A stretch of 64,000 nt of DNA from positions 1 to 64,000 of the forward strand of contig JAFGIP010000087.1 of the NCBI GenBank assembly GCA_016929525.1, given 5' to 3'. Below, piece by piece: positions 18,538-27,599 of the stretch (position 1 is its first letter; every line of letters begins with the position of its first letter). This stretch comes from Bacteroidales bacterium (GTDB taxonomy: Bacteria > Bacteroidota > Bacteroidia > Bacteroidales > UBA10428). A program made the position numbers and the translations under genes. The notes beneath the pieces are model-generated. The model saw only the letters and a program-made list of their open reading frames with translations. It had not been told where the DNA came from and did not search any database.

Positions 18538-18599
18538 AATGCAGAAATGTATAATGTTCTTTCATTGTCTGTATTATACTTCATATACCATTCTGCATT
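18538..18599 (-). repeat. Inverted repeat (hairpin) in the qmoB-qmoC gap
   Basis: The arms 18538-18553 and 18584-18599 match in 14 of 16 positions as reverse complements; AATGCAGAA pairs with TTCTGCATT and TATA with TATA. The hairpin sits in the 5' leader of qmoC within the operon. There is no U-run, so it is not a typical terminator; it could mark mRNA processing or a remnant element. Confidence 0.5.
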
Positions 18600-18602
18600 T
18601 TC

Positions 18603-18626
18603 AATTATAATTATAATTATAATTAT
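18603..18626. repeat. AATTAT hexamer microsatellite, four copies
   Basis: Four perfect tandem copies of AATTAT adjacent to the inverted repeat in the qmoB-qmoC gap. The only simple-sequence tract of this kind noticed in the window; a candidate for length variation between strains. Confidence 0.7.
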
Positions 18627-18665
18627 ACATTCTGGCTATAATATTCTAACCACTAGATTCTAAGA

Positions 18666-20783
18666 CTACATGTCCTTAAAAGGATTCGGCCCAATATCCT
18701 CAATTGTTTCAACATAACTATTGATAATATCGGGGATCCGATAGTAGTCCGTAATTTCTATAAATTCAGTTTTAATTCGTTCAGGTTCCAGCATCATGGT
18801 TGTCAGTGTTTCCTGGATATTCTCTCCCCGTGTCTGAGTGAGCTCGCTGCCATGAATAAAATGGCACTGATAATCGTCGCCCGGTTTGCAACCTATTTGC
18901 AGGATCCCATCATACCCGCAAGACAAAGCATCGGAAATCCAAACCTTATTGACTGACCCCAGACATCTTACCGGAATAATTCTTACATAAGGGCTATATT
19001 TTAAACCCTTGCTGCCAGCCATATCTAAAGCCGGATAGGCATCATTCTCACAAACAAATACCAAAATCCTTGGCTTCTCTTCAAATTCATCGGGAATTTC
19101 CACTGCCTTGATCATTGCCGATACACTATTAATTGAATAATCGGAAAAGCTTATTACACGTTCCGGGCAAGATCCCAGACATATACCGCAACGGCGGCAT
19201 CTGCTCGGATTAACCAGGGGAGTGCCTTTTTCAGTTTCATCATAAGTGCCAAACGGGCATTCTTCTGTACAGCGTTTACAATCGGTACAGCGGTCCATGT
19301 ACAACTCGGGATATGTCTTATCTCCAGCCCGCGGATGAACAGACTCACCCCTTTTTGTTGCCTCGATACACTGAATGGCTTTCAGCATAGCTCCCGAAGC
19401 ATCCTCGAGGCACGAAGCGACATCCATGGGAGCCCTGACAGCACCTGCTGCATAGATCCCGGTTCTTCGCGTCTCGTATGGAAAACAAATAAAGTGTGAG
19501 TCGGAGAAATTATATTTCAGCTTAGGTAAGCCTTTACCCAGTCTGTAAGTCAGGTTCATATCTTCGGTACCTGCCGGCGTCATTCCCGTGGCAAGCACAA
19601 TCATATCAACTTTTACCGATATATCATCACCAAGCAGTGTTTCCTTTACAGTCACCTTAAGCTGATTATTTTCCGGGGTTATATCGCTAACTGTTCCTTT
19701 GGTAAAAAATACCTGGTTGTCTTTCTGTACCTCCTTATAGAATTCTTCAGATAACCCCGGTGTTCGTATATCTTTATATATAACAAATACTGATGACTCA
19801 GGATTTAGCTCCCTGATATATTTTGCATGTTTTAAGGTAGTACTGCAACAATAATCGGAACAATAGGGTAAATGATCTTTATCCCTTGAACCGGCACACT
19901 GAATAAATAAAATATTTTTGGGTAGCTGTATATCCGGATTCGATTTTATCAGTGTTTCAAATTCAATGTTTGTAACAACATTTTCATATTTACCATAACC
20001 AAGATGCGATAATTTATTGGCATCATACGGTTCCCAACCCATGGAAGTAACAATTGAGCCAACCTGAATCTTTACTTCTTTCCCATTCAACAGTATTACA
20101 TCAAAATTTCCGGGTTGTCCGGAAATTTCTTTTATCGTGGTTGAAGTATAAACTTTTATGTTTTTATAACTATTGATTTCTTTTATCCTGTCAGAAATTA
20201 TCGGATCAATAAGTATATTGAAAGGCTCGTTCGCCGGGTATTGCTTATAAAAGCTGTTCAGTTTTCCCCCCAGTTCCTTTTCCTTCTCAACCAGATAAAT
20301 ATTATATCCCGCTTTTGCTCCCTCGATTGCTGCAGTTATTCCGGTTATACCTCCGCCTATAACAAGAATATCCGAACTTATCGAATCTGCTATATAAGGT
20401 TTTATGGCTGAAATGTTTTTAATTTTTGCAATACCCATACGCAAATAATCTTCAGCCAGCATCTGTGTATCTTCATCACCTGGCTCACTGCACCAGACAA
20501 CCTGTTCTCTCAGGTTTATTCTTTCAGCAATTATATTTTTAGGAAAATCAAATACCTCTGTTTTAACCCTGGGTGAACAGGCTGCAATAGCCAGTCCGTG
20601 AAATTTTTCCGTTTCAATATCTTTTAAAATGGTATTGTATCCGTCAACTGAGCAAAGTGCTTTATGCTTTCTGCATACTGTTACTTTCTGCTCATCAGAC
20701 GATAATTGCAATAGCTTGTCAACATTAAGCGAATCACCAATTCCACAACCTGAACATATATATACTGCTAATTTCTTATCCAA
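18666..20783 (-). CDS. qmoB: Quinone-interacting membrane-bound oxidoreductase, subunit B
   Basis: Soluble flavo-iron-sulfur subunit, related to HdrA fused to MvhD, that relays electrons between Apr and QmoC. Seen in 705 residues: an N-terminal cysteine cluster (CSGCG, C10 and C13), a Rossmann FAD site VIGGGITGITAAIEGAKAG (about 141-159), a second HdrA-like region with QCAGSRDKDHLPYCSDYCCS (about 295-314), a two-cluster ferredoxin domain at 499-540 (CTDCKRCTEECP and CRRCGICLGSCP), and a C-terminal MvhD domain (about 572-700) with C578, C607, C632 and C640. The MvhD fusion is a hallmark of QmoB. The stop of qmoA is 11 bp upstream, so the two are co-transcribed. Confidence 0.92.
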   Translation of the reverse strand: MDKKLAVYICSGCGIGDSLNVDKLLQLSSDEQKVTVCRKHKALCSVDGYNTILKDIETEKFHGLAIAACSPRVKTEVFDFPKNIIAERINLREQVVWCSEPGDEDTQMLAEDYLRMGIAKIKNISAIKPYIADSISSDILVIGGGITGITAAIEGAKAGYNIYLVEKEKELGGKLNSFYKQYPANEPFNILIDPIISDRIKEINSYKNIKVYTSTTIKEISGQPGNFDVILLNGKEVKIQVGSIVTSMGWEPYDANKLSHLGYGKYENVVTNIEFETLIKSNPDIQLPKNILFIQCAGSRDKDHLPYCSDYCCSTTLKHAKYIRELNPESSVFVIYKDIRTPGLSEEFYKEVQKDNQVFFTKGTVSDITPENNQLKVTVKETLLGDDISVKVDMIVLATGMTPAGTEDMNLTYRLGKGLPKLKYNFSDSHFICFPYETRRTGIYAAGAVRAPMDVASCLEDASGAMLKAIQCIEATKRGESVHPRAGDKTYPELYMDRCTDCKRCTEECPFGTYDETEKGTPLVNPSRCRRCGICLGSCPERVISFSDYSINSVSAMIKAVEIPDEFEEKPRILVFVCENDAYPALDMAGSKGLKYSPYVRIIPVRCLGSVNKVWISDALSCGYDGILQIGCKPGDDYQCHFIHGSELTQTRGENIQETLTTMMLEPERIKTEFIEITDYYRIPDIINSYVETIEDIGPNPFKDM

Positions 20784-20794
20784 TGTTAGAAGAT

Positions 20795-22033
20795 TTAACT
20801 GGTTAACTGAATTGATTTAAGAGCCGCAGCTGTTGCATCCTTAACGGAAGATGAAACATCCATAGGCCTTTTGCAACAAGCAACAGGATAAATACCATCT
20901 TTCTGCTTATCAGATATAAATCCTTCACCTGATCTGTAAATGTTTAAATTGTATTGATTTGGAGTAATTCCTGTAGCTAACACAACGAGGTCTGCTTCCG
21001 ATTTTATTTTCCTGCTTTCAAGCATATCTTCTGCTTCAACAACAAGTTTGGATTTATCTTCAGATTCTGTGATCTTAGCGACCTTTCCTTTTATAAGTTC
21101 AATGTTTTTGTTCTCTTCCACCTTTCGGAGGAAATCTTCGTTTCTGCCTGATACCCGTAAATCGATGTAGAAAATTTTAACCTTACTATCAGGATATTTA
21201 TTCTGGATAGATAAAGCATGTTTCAGAGATGCCGAGCAACAAACAGCCGAACAGTATGGCAGGTAATTCTCATCACGTGAACCGGCACATTGTACAAAAG
21301 CAATTTCCTTAGGTTCCTTCCCATCCGATGGTTTAAGAAGTTTATCTCCCCCGGGGCCGTTTGCGTCAATCAGTCGCTCAAATTCAACATTGGTTATTAC
21401 ATTTTTATAATCCTTATAACCAAGATTTTTTATAGCAGCTGCATCGGGGTTTTTCCATCCGGTAGCAATAATTACTGAACTTGCTTCAATTGTTTCTTCT
21501 TCATCTTTGGCCGAAAGGTTTATCGCATCATAATCACAAACCTCAACACATTTATTGCATGATTCTTTTTTACAATATTTTACATCTAACGAGTATTTCA
21601 TTGGAAAAGCCATTTCATGTGGCAGATAAATAGCTTTTGTTTTTGAGAACCCATAATCGAATTCATTGGGACGTTCTTCAGGACATACTTCTGTGCAATT
21701 ACCACAAGCAGTACAATTATTGTTTATGAAATTTGGTTTATGCAGCAGCTTAACCCGAAAGTTGTTAATTTCTCCGGATATTTCTTTAACCGTTGTAGAA
21801 GTGAAACATTTTATCCTGGAATTTTGTCTGATCCTACGAAAGTTAATTTCCAGTCCGCAGGAAGGCGGGCAAAGTTTCGGGAAGTAATTGTTCATTTTAA
21901 TGACATTACCACCAAGATAAGGTTTTTCCTCAACCAGTATAACCTGCCTTCCAACTTCTGCAATTTCCACTGCGGCAGTTACTCCGCTCATTCCACCGCC
22001 TATTACGAGTATGGGTTTGTCTGAGTTTTTCAA
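20795..22033 (-). CDS. qmoA: Quinone-interacting membrane-bound oxidoreductase, subunit A
   Basis: HdrA-like FAD protein of the Qmo complex, 412 residues. The N-terminal dinucleotide fold VIGGGMSGVTAAVEIAEVG is at 10-28. KLCPPSCGLEINFRRIRQ near 54-70 is typical of QmoA. Eight cysteines for two [4Fe-4S] clusters sit at C107, C110, C113, C117 (CTACGNCTEVCP) and C154, C159, C162, C166. QCAGSRDENYLPYCSAVCCS near 245 is shared with QmoB and HdrA. It is tightly linked to qmoB (11 bp). Upstream, a broken four-helix-bundle gene separates it from aprA. The family could be confused with HdrA, but order, length and the QmoB fusion partner argue for Qmo. Confidence 0.92.
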   Translation of the reverse strand: MKNSDKPILVIGGGMSGVTAAVEIAEVGRQVILVEEKPYLGGNVIKMNNYFPKLCPPSCGLEINFRRIRQNSRIKCFTSTTVKEISGEINNFRVKLLHKPNFINNNCTACGNCTEVCPEERPNEFDYGFSKTKAIYLPHEMAFPMKYSLDVKYCKKESCNKCVEVCDYDAINLSAKDEEETIEASSVIIATGWKNPDAAAIKNLGYKDYKNVITNVEFERLIDANGPGGDKLLKPSDGKEPKEIAFVQCAGSRDENYLPYCSAVCCSASLKHALSIQNKYPDSKVKIFYIDLRVSGRNEDFLRKVEENKNIELIKGKVAKITESEDKSKLVVEAEDMLESRKIKSEADLVVLATGITPNQYNLNIYRSGEGFISDKQKDGIYPVACCKRPMDVSSSVKDATAAALKSIQLTS

Positions 22034-22090
22034 TTGATGTAGTATTTGTGCTGTCTCATTATTAGTAGTTAGTAGCAGTTATAAACGAAA

Positions 22091-22454
22091 TCAAGGACAA
22101 TTATTTTTTATTGAATTAATGAAGGAGGATAACATTTTACTTATTTCTTCAACCATATCAGTTAGTTCCTTTGTTTTTATGTACTCCAGATCATTGGACA
22201 GATAGAGATAATAGCCTACCTCAATTCAGTATTCCTTCAGCAATATTGTAGAATCTTGTTTTATCCTTGATTCCTGACCTGGCAAATCCTTCAGCAATAT
22301 TTGCAGGAATGGATGCCGCTGCTCTTCTTAACTGAGAGGATAAACCAAACATTTCTTCTTTCGTAAAATTTTTCGTCAACTTATATACCTTGAGGGTCAA
22401 GTTATGGGCTTTTTGCCAAACTACTAAATCAGCATATTTTTTAGAATTTTCCAT
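22091..22454 (-). pseudogene. Frameshifted four-helix-bundle (S23-type) protein gene
   Basis: The first 78 codons (start 22454) encode an S23/four-helix-bundle protein (DLVVWQKAHNLTLKVYKLT, SSQLRRAAASIPANIAEGFAR) but stop at TGA near 22228. One extra T there (AATTGAG instead of AATGAG) breaks the frame; the next frame continues the same family as EVGYYLYLSNDLEYIKTKEL and on to a stop at 22091. Without that base the product would be about 120 residues, the normal length. It is either a recent pseudogene or a sequencing error. It lies on the operon strand between aprA and qmoA, an insertion into an otherwise standard gene order. Confidence 0.8.
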
Positions 22455-22515
22455 ATATCATTTGTTTACTATCTTTTTTCTAATATTTTCTCACTACTGT
22501 CTGCTTAACTACTTA

Positions 22516-24402
22516 TTATGTTAACTCCTCTACTTCCCTTCTAATCATCTCCCACTCTCCCGTTTCCGGATCCCATTTACAGTTGGCAAAACATTTCCAG
22601 TCTGCTTTTATCCCGGGAAAGTCAGTGCGAAAATAATATCCCGGCCAACGTGTTTCTTCACGGAAGAGTATAGTTCTGATGTGCGATTCAGCTTGCCACA
22701 TACGATGTATATTCTCCCAGCAGCGCATTAGTTCATTCAAATTTGAAGCAGCCAGCTTTTCAGAATCTTCCTTCATATATTCCAGGAATTCAAGTCCCTT
22801 TTCCAGAAGTGCCTGAGAAGTTTTAAATCCAACCGATGCTCCGCCGGCATATTCATCCATTATTTTCTGCAGCCGGAACATGAACATTTTTGGTTTAATA
22901 AAATTCGGGTTAACATCAGCATCATTTGCATAATCTTTATGCTCATCGAAAATTGCCAGTGGTCTTAAAATCTTCTCTTTCAGTTCCTGAATTATTTCAT
23001 CACTGATGTCAACAGAATCCGGATGATCAACGCAAAATGCCAGTCCGGATTTTCCTGCGATTCTTCCTTCGGTGAATGAACCGGACGAGAACTTATGCGA
23101 AGATGCACCTGAAGCGTCGCCGGCAGCAAACAAACCTTTCACGGTAGTCATATTTCCGTATCCCCAGTGATAACCTTCCGGCGCCAGATCTTCCGGACCA
23201 CTTATCCATGCTCCTGATGCTCCAGAATGCGAGCTTATAAAATAAGGTTCGCAGGCCGCAATTTCCGATGGTGTTTCTTCAGGCATAATGTTGTGAGCTG
23301 CCCAATTCAGTGCCTGGCTTACTGTCATATCAAGGAAATCTTCCCAGGCTTCCGATTCCAGTTCTTTCAGTTTTCTCTTTGCATCTTTTTCATCAGGAAT
23401 ATTTGCTACCAGTTCTTTTATAGCCTCATCGGTACGCATATAAATCGGACCGTTTCCTTCTTCCAGTTCTTGCAGCATAAGGTAATTTCTAAGATTCGCC
23501 GGAGTTGGTGTTACTGTACCGTAAGGTGCCCATTTCTCAAGTTCTGCTGCACGTGTTTCCATATAATCTTCACCTTTGGCGTTGGTAGCTTTCGATTTAA
23601 AAAGTAAAAACCATGCACCTACCGGACCATAAGAATCCTTAAATCTGACCGGGACGAAACGTACCTCCTGACAAGTCATCTCAGCACCGGCTTTCAGTGT
23701 AAAGTATGCACTTGCACCGGAGTTGAAAGGAGGATACCACGATCTGCCAAGCCCTTCACCCACCGAACGCGGACGAAAAATATGAACAGCGCCACCCATA
23801 ACATCGAGCACTGCCTGTGCTTTAAAAACATAAAATTTATTCTCGCGAACACTGAAACCGGCAGCTCCGACACAGCGATCACCATTCATTATTGGTTCAG
23901 TAATAAATACACGCTCATAATATTCCCCGTTATCACCAAGTTCCTTCAGTGCATTCTTAGCTGCTTCCGATACGATATTCTTATATGATTCCCCATGGAT
24001 CATTATCTGCCACTTGCCTTCATTTACATAATTACCTTCTTCATCTTTCCAGATAGGCAAACCCCATTTCTCAAAAAGGTGGACTGTGGAATCAACATGA
24101 CGGGCTATGTTAGCTACCAGGTCATCCCGGGCAATTCCCATAAGATCGTTCTTTACATAGTTGATATAATCTTCTACTGTATTTTTACCGTTTTTCAATC
24201 CGAGGTAGAGGTTAATTGCCGAAAGTCCCATAGCTACAGCTCCACTGCGTTCCATAGCCGCCTTATCAACAAGAGTGACTTTCCTGTTATGTTTTTTTGC
24301 CCAGTAAGAGGCTTCGAATGCCGCACCGCAGGCAGCCATTCCTCCGCCAAGGATCAGAAGATCGGTTTCGACTATTATGGTTTCAAACTGTTCAGGGTTC
24401 AT
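22516..24402 (-). CDS. aprA: Dissimilatory adenylylsulfate (APS) reductase, alpha subunit
   Basis: FAD-containing catalytic subunit that interconverts APS and sulfite plus AMP in the cytoplasm. The 628 residues start with the FAD-binding LLILGGGMAACGAAFEA (15-31). By eye, N64 (SAIN), W222 (RSWYPPF), R253 (PVRFKDSYG) and H392 (SSHSG) align with Asn74, Trp234, Arg265 and His398 of the Archaeoglobus enzyme's active site. RPRSVGEGLGRSWYPPFNSG and GYGPVGAWFLLFK-like segments are specific to AprA and absent from fumarate reductase and L-aspartate oxidase, its fold relatives. It is slightly shorter than typical AprA (about 640-660). The aprB stop is 32 bp upstream; a broken four-helix-bundle gene and then qmoABC follow. 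Confidence 0.95.
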   Translation of the reverse strand: MNPEQFETIIVETDLLILGGGMAACGAAFEASYWAKKHNRKVTLVDKAAMERSGAVAMGLSAINLYLGLKNGKNTVEDYINYVKNDLMGIARDDLVANIARHVDSTVHLFEKWGLPIWKDEEGNYVNEGKWQIMIHGESYKNIVSEAAKNALKELGDNGEYYERVFITEPIMNGDRCVGAAGFSVRENKFYVFKAQAVLDVMGGAVHIFRPRSVGEGLGRSWYPPFNSGASAYFTLKAGAEMTCQEVRFVPVRFKDSYGPVGAWFLLFKSKATNAKGEDYMETRAAELEKWAPYGTVTPTPANLRNYLMLQELEEGNGPIYMRTDEAIKELVANIPDEKDAKRKLKELESEAWEDFLDMTVSQALNWAAHNIMPEETPSEIAACEPYFISSHSGASGAWISGPEDLAPEGYHWGYGNMTTVKGLFAAGDASGASSHKFSSGSFTEGRIAGKSGLAFCVDHPDSVDISDEIIQELKEKILRPLAIFDEHKDYANDADVNPNFIKPKMFMFRLQKIMDEYAGGASVGFKTSQALLEKGLEFLEYMKEDSEKLAASNLNELMRCWENIHRMWQAESHIRTILFREETRWPGYYFRTDFPGIKADWKCFANCKWDPETGEWEMIRREVEELT

Positions 24403-24434
24403 TGTAATGTTATTTGAATATTGTCTTTTGGAAT

Positions 24435-24869
24435 TTATTTGGTATAAAGATCTTTACCAATAGAATCAGGCTCAGTTCTGAGTAGTGGACTTTTCAAATC
24501 TTCAGTCCCGGTTTCAAATCCTGCATCGGGAACGGCACTACCTTCAGGAGTGGTTCTGATAGGAAATTTAAACCGTTTGATTTGCTTGTTCCTGAATCTC
24601 ACCGCCCACATGATTGCATCGGTACTGCGCATGGGTTGAACAACTGCGCCAAGAGGCATAAAATCGGCATAACCTCTTATTTCAATGGCTTGTGTTGGAC
24701 AAATTTTAACGCAGCTATAACATTCCCAGCACATTTCTACAGCACGATTGTAAGCCTTATTCTTCTCCTTGTCAAGGATCATCAGATCGTTTGGACAAAT
24801 GTACTGACAGGCAGTTTTGTCCTGAGCCTTACAACCATCGCATTTTTCATTAATAACAAAACTTGGCAT
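24435..24869 (-). CDS. aprB: Dissimilatory adenylylsulfate (APS) reductase, beta subunit
   Basis: Ferredoxin-like electron-transfer subunit of APS reductase, 144 residues. Cluster ligands have the AprB spacing: C10, C13, C21, C25 (CDGCKAQDKTACQYICP) and C47, C50, C53, C57 (CWECYSCVKICP), with Trp48 next to the second cluster. The C-terminal half (about 70-144) is the extension that wraps around AprA, including DAIMWAVRFRNKQIKRFKFPIRTT. It is the first gene of the operon and probably has its promoter in the 24870-25150 divergent gap shared with gpsA. The spacing pattern and pairing with aprA distinguish it from generic ferredoxins. Confidence 0.95.
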   Translation of the reverse strand: MPSFVINEKCDGCKAQDKTACQYICPNDLMILDKEKNKAYNRAVEMCWECYSCVKICPTQAIEIRGYADFMPLGAVVQPMRSTDAIMWAVRFRNKQIKRFKFPIRTTPEGSAVPDAGFETGTEDLKSPLLRTEPDSIGKDLYTK

Positions 24870-24898
24870 AATCAGAGAGTTGAATTAGTGATAACCCA

Positions 24899-24906
24899 CA
24901 AACATA
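24899..24906 (-). promoter_or_regulatory. -7 element of a possible apr-qmo promoter
   Basis: TATGTTTG on the minus strand fits TAnnTTTG and would place transcription start near 24893, about 24 bases before aprB. A TTG at the ideal -33 distance is missing, so this is tentative. The rest of the 24870-25147 gap is AT-rich and shows no other clear signal. Confidence 0.35.
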
Positions 24907-25147
24907 ATAAAATATTCAAATGTCTGATCGTGATTTGGAGCTACCCGTTTTTTAATATCAGAGATTGATTTGCAATTCCTTGTTTTGTAATAGATTAGAA
25001 TACAGGTCTGTTAAAAACTTCTGCTAATTTAAACTCAGTATAAGATAAATTCACCGTGGTCTTTTAGTAAACAGATTTAAAAAATAAAATTGGACTATTA
25101 ATTCAGAATGAATTAAACATTGTCTGTTTCTGTTTTACCAAGAATAT

Positions 25148-25155
25148 TAACTTTG
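25148..25155 (+). promoter_or_regulatory. -7 element of the gpsA promoter
   Basis: TAACTTTG matches TAnnTTTG. The nearest upstream TTG (25120-25122) is 25 bases away, longer than ideal. A start of transcription near 25161 would exclude the GTG at 25155 as translation start and favour the ATG at 25176. Confidence 0.4.
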
Positions 25156-25175
25156 TGGCCAATAATAAAATCAGG

Positions 25176-26171
25176 ATGGATTCAAATTCAAGAATTGCTG
25201 TTTTGGGAGGCGGCAGCTGGGCCACAGCTATTGTGAAGTTATTGTTGAATAACACAGATCAGCTTAACTGGTATATCAGGAATGAAGAAGATGTAAAGTT
25301 CATTAAAAAATACCATCATAACCCCAAATACCTGACCTCAGTTGAACTGGAAATTTCAAAGATCAACCTTTTCAGTGATATTCAAAAGGCTATTGAATCG
25401 TCAGATGTTCTTATCATAGCAATACCTGCTCCTTTTATTGAAGCATCTCTTTCAAACTGCAAAGGTATGTTTAAGGACAAATTTGTAGTATCTGCAGTTA
25501 AAGGAATTATTTCCGGGCATAACCTTACTGTTGCAGAGTTCTTCAACAAAATATTCGAGGTCCCATTTGGATCGGTTGGAATTATCTCGGGACCATGTCA
25601 CGCTGAAGAAATAGCACTTGAAAGGCTTTCTTATCTTACCATTTCATCTAAAAATAAAGAAGACGCAGAATTCATGGCAGATATGATAAACTGCGAATAT
25701 TTAAAAGCGAAAGTATCAACCGATATATATGGTACCGAGTACGCAGCGGTTTTAAAAAATATTATTGCCATTGCTGTCGGCGTAAGTCATGGCTTAGGCT
25801 ACGGCGATAATTTCATTGCCGTATTGGTATCAAATGCTCATCAGGAAATAAAACGTTTTCTTGATAAAACCTATCGGAGTAAACGAAAAGTGAACAGTTC
25901 ACCATATTTAGGCGATCTGTTGGTTACTGCCTATTCGCAGTTCAGCCGTAACAGAACATTTGGTGCAATGATCGGAAAAGGATACTCAGTCAAATCTGCA
26001 CATCTGGAGATGAATATGATTGCCGAAGGTTTTTATGCCGTGGACTGTATTATGGAAATCAACAAGCAGCATGGGGTTAATATGCCGATTGTTAGTGCAG
26101 TTTACAATATTTTACACAGTAAAATTTCTCCTGCCCTTGAAATTAAGTTACTGGAATCGAAATTGAAATAA
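25176..26171 (+). CDS. gpsA: NAD(P)H-dependent glycerol-3-phosphate dehydrogenase
   Basis: Makes sn-glycerol 3-phosphate from dihydroxyacetone phosphate for phospholipid synthesis. The 331-residue protein starts MDSNSRIAVLGGGSWATAI, with the dinucleotide-binding GGGSWATA at once, as in the family; a GTG start 21 bases upstream overlaps the predicted promoter. Other family marks: SGPCHAEEIA near 140, YGTEYAAVLKNIIAIAVG with the catalytic Lys near 188, and a C-terminal helical domain with SRNRTFGAMIGKGYSV. It is followed 23 bp later by pgi, a pairing common in Bacteroidales. Confidence 0.95.
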   Translation: MDSNSRIAVLGGGSWATAIVKLLLNNTDQLNWYIRNEEDVKFIKKYHHNPKYLTSVELEISKINLFSDIQKAIESSDVLIIAIPAPFIEASLSNCKGMFKDKFVVSAVKGIISGHNLTVAEFFNKIFEVPFGSVGIISGPCHAEEIALERLSYLTISSKNKEDAEFMADMINCEYLKAKVSTDIYGTEYAAVLKNIIAIAVGVSHGLGYGDNFIAVLVSNAHQEIKRFLDKTYRSKRKVNSSPYLGDLLVTAYSQFSRNRTFGAMIGKGYSVKSAHLEMNMIAEGFYAVDCIMEINKQHGVNMPIVSAVYNILHSKISPALEIKLLESKLK

Positions 26172-26194
26172 TAATATTAAAGTATAGGAATTAA

Positions 26195-27538
26195 ATGGAA
26201 GCTATTAAAATTGATGTGAGCAAAGTCTACGGTTTTATACCGAAAGATGAAATTTATAAACTAAAAGATAAAACGGTTGCAGCAAACAAAGCATTACATG
26301 ATAAAACAGGAAAAGGTAAAGACTTTCTGGGCTGGGTAAACCTGCCTTCATCAATAAGCGAAGACCACCTGGCTGATATTGAAAAAACGGCTGCCAGGAT
26401 CAGCCCGGAAATTGATATACTTATCATAATTGGTATTGGCGGATCGTACCTAGGAGCAAAAGCAATAGTGGAAGCACTGTCTGACACCTTTGCAAATCTG
26501 AAGAATAAAAATGATAAACCTTATGCATTATTTGCCGGACAGAATATTGGCGAAGATTATCTGACAGAGTTGCTTGAACTTCTGGACATAAAAAGATATG
26601 GAATTGTAGTTATTTCAAAATCGGGTACAACAACCGAACCCGCAATTGCATTCCGTATTCTGAAAGCACATCTTGAAAATAAAGTCGGAACAGAAAAAGC
26701 AAAAGACCTGATAGTAGCTGTTACCGATGAAAGTAAAGGAGCTCTCAGAATGCTTGCCGACCAGGAAGGTTATAAATCATACATCATTCCCGATGATGTT
26801 GGCGGGCGCTTCTCAGTGCTTACCCCTGTTGGTTTGGTACCTCTTGCAATCGGAGGTTTCGACATTCGGTCCCTGGTGAAAGGTGCTGTTGATATGGAAA
26901 ATGCATGTGATCAATCCGTCCCGTTTGAAAATAACATTGCATCGCAATATGCCGCAACACGAAAAGCATTGTATAGCAAAGGCATGAAAATAGAGATACT
27001 TGCAAACTACGAAAACAAGTTGCATTACCTTGCCGAATGGTGGAAACAACTATATGGCGAAAGTGAAGGCAAAGACGGTCTTGGAATATTTCCGGCCAAT
27101 GTTGATCTTACAGCCGACCTGCACAGCATGGGACAATATATCCAGGAAGGTGAACGCATCCTGACAGAAACGGTAATTTCAGTCGCAACAACAAAATCCA
27201 GGCTTACAATTCCTTCAGATAAAGACAATTTGGATAAGTTGAATTACCTGGCCGGAAAGAACATCGACTATGTAAATAAAATGGCTGAACTGGGAACCAT
27301 GCTAGCACATGTGGACGGGGGTGTCCCAAATATTAAAATTGAAATTCCCAAGATCAGTGCATATTACCTTGGACAGCTAATGTATTTCTTTGAAAAGGCA
27401 TGCGGTATAAGTGGTTATCTATTAGATGTAAATCCATTTAATCAACCAGGAGTTGAGGCTTATAAAAAGAATATGTTTGCCTTGCTGGAAAAACCCGGAT
27501 TCGAAGAAGAAACAAAAAAAATAAAAGAAAGATTATAA
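26195..27538 (+). CDS. pgi: Glucose-6-phosphate isomerase
   Basis: Interconverts glucose 6-phosphate and fructose 6-phosphate in glycolysis. The 447 residues match the short bacterial form (about 445-450). Seen: [17 protein letters not shown] near 80, [15 protein letters not shown] near 147, [19 protein letters not shown] near 204, and the catalytic glutamate region [13 protein letters not shown] near 286. It lies 23 bp after gpsA and is followed by a gap with only a weak inverted repeat (27552-27590). Confidence 0.96.
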   Translation: MEAIKIDVSKVYGFIPKDEIYKLKDKTVAANKALHDKTGKGKDFLGWVNLPSSISEDHLADIEKTAARISPEIDILIIIGIGGSYLGAKAIVEALSDTFANLKNKNDKPYALFAGQNIGEDYLTELLELLDIKRYGIVVISKSGTTTEPAIAFRILKAHLENKVGTEKAKDLIVAVTDESKGALRMLADQEGYKSYIIPDDVGGRFSVLTPVGLVPLAIGGFDIRSLVKGAVDMENACDQSVPFENNIASQYAATRKALYSKGMKIEILANYENKLHYLAEWWKQLYGESEGKDGLGIFPANVDLTADLHSMGQYIQEGERILTETVISVATTKSRLTIPSDKDNLDKLNYLAGKNIDYVNKMAELGTMLAHVDGGVPNIKIEIPKISAYYLGQLMYFFEKACGISGYLLDVNPFNQPGVEAYKKNMFALLEKPGFEEETKKIKERL

Positions 27539-27599
27539 TTTATCTTATGCCGCCTGTTATCTTTATAAGTAGTTAATGTTAAAAACAGGCAGCTAATTA

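Noticed and set aside
18603-18626. AATTAT tandem tract as a CRISPR remnant
   Set aside because: Six-base units without spacers; a simple-sequence repeat. No CRISPR array or cas gene was seen.
17425-22033. Reading QmoABC as heterodisulfide reductase HdrABC
   Set aside because: No CCG-domain HdrB, an MvhD domain fused to the second subunit, and a cytochrome b domain fused to the iron-sulfur subunit; this is the Qmo plan.
22516-24402. Reading AprA as fumarate reductase, succinate dehydrogenase or L-aspartate oxidase
   Set aside because: The fold is shared, but the AprA-specific RSWYPPFNSG and GPVGAWFLLFK segments, the AprB partner with its distinctive cysteine spacing, and qmoABC downstream all favour APS reductase.
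27552-27590. GCCTGTT/AACAGGC inverted repeat after pgi as a terminator
   Set aside because: The loop is about 25 bases and there is no clean U-run; too weak to list.
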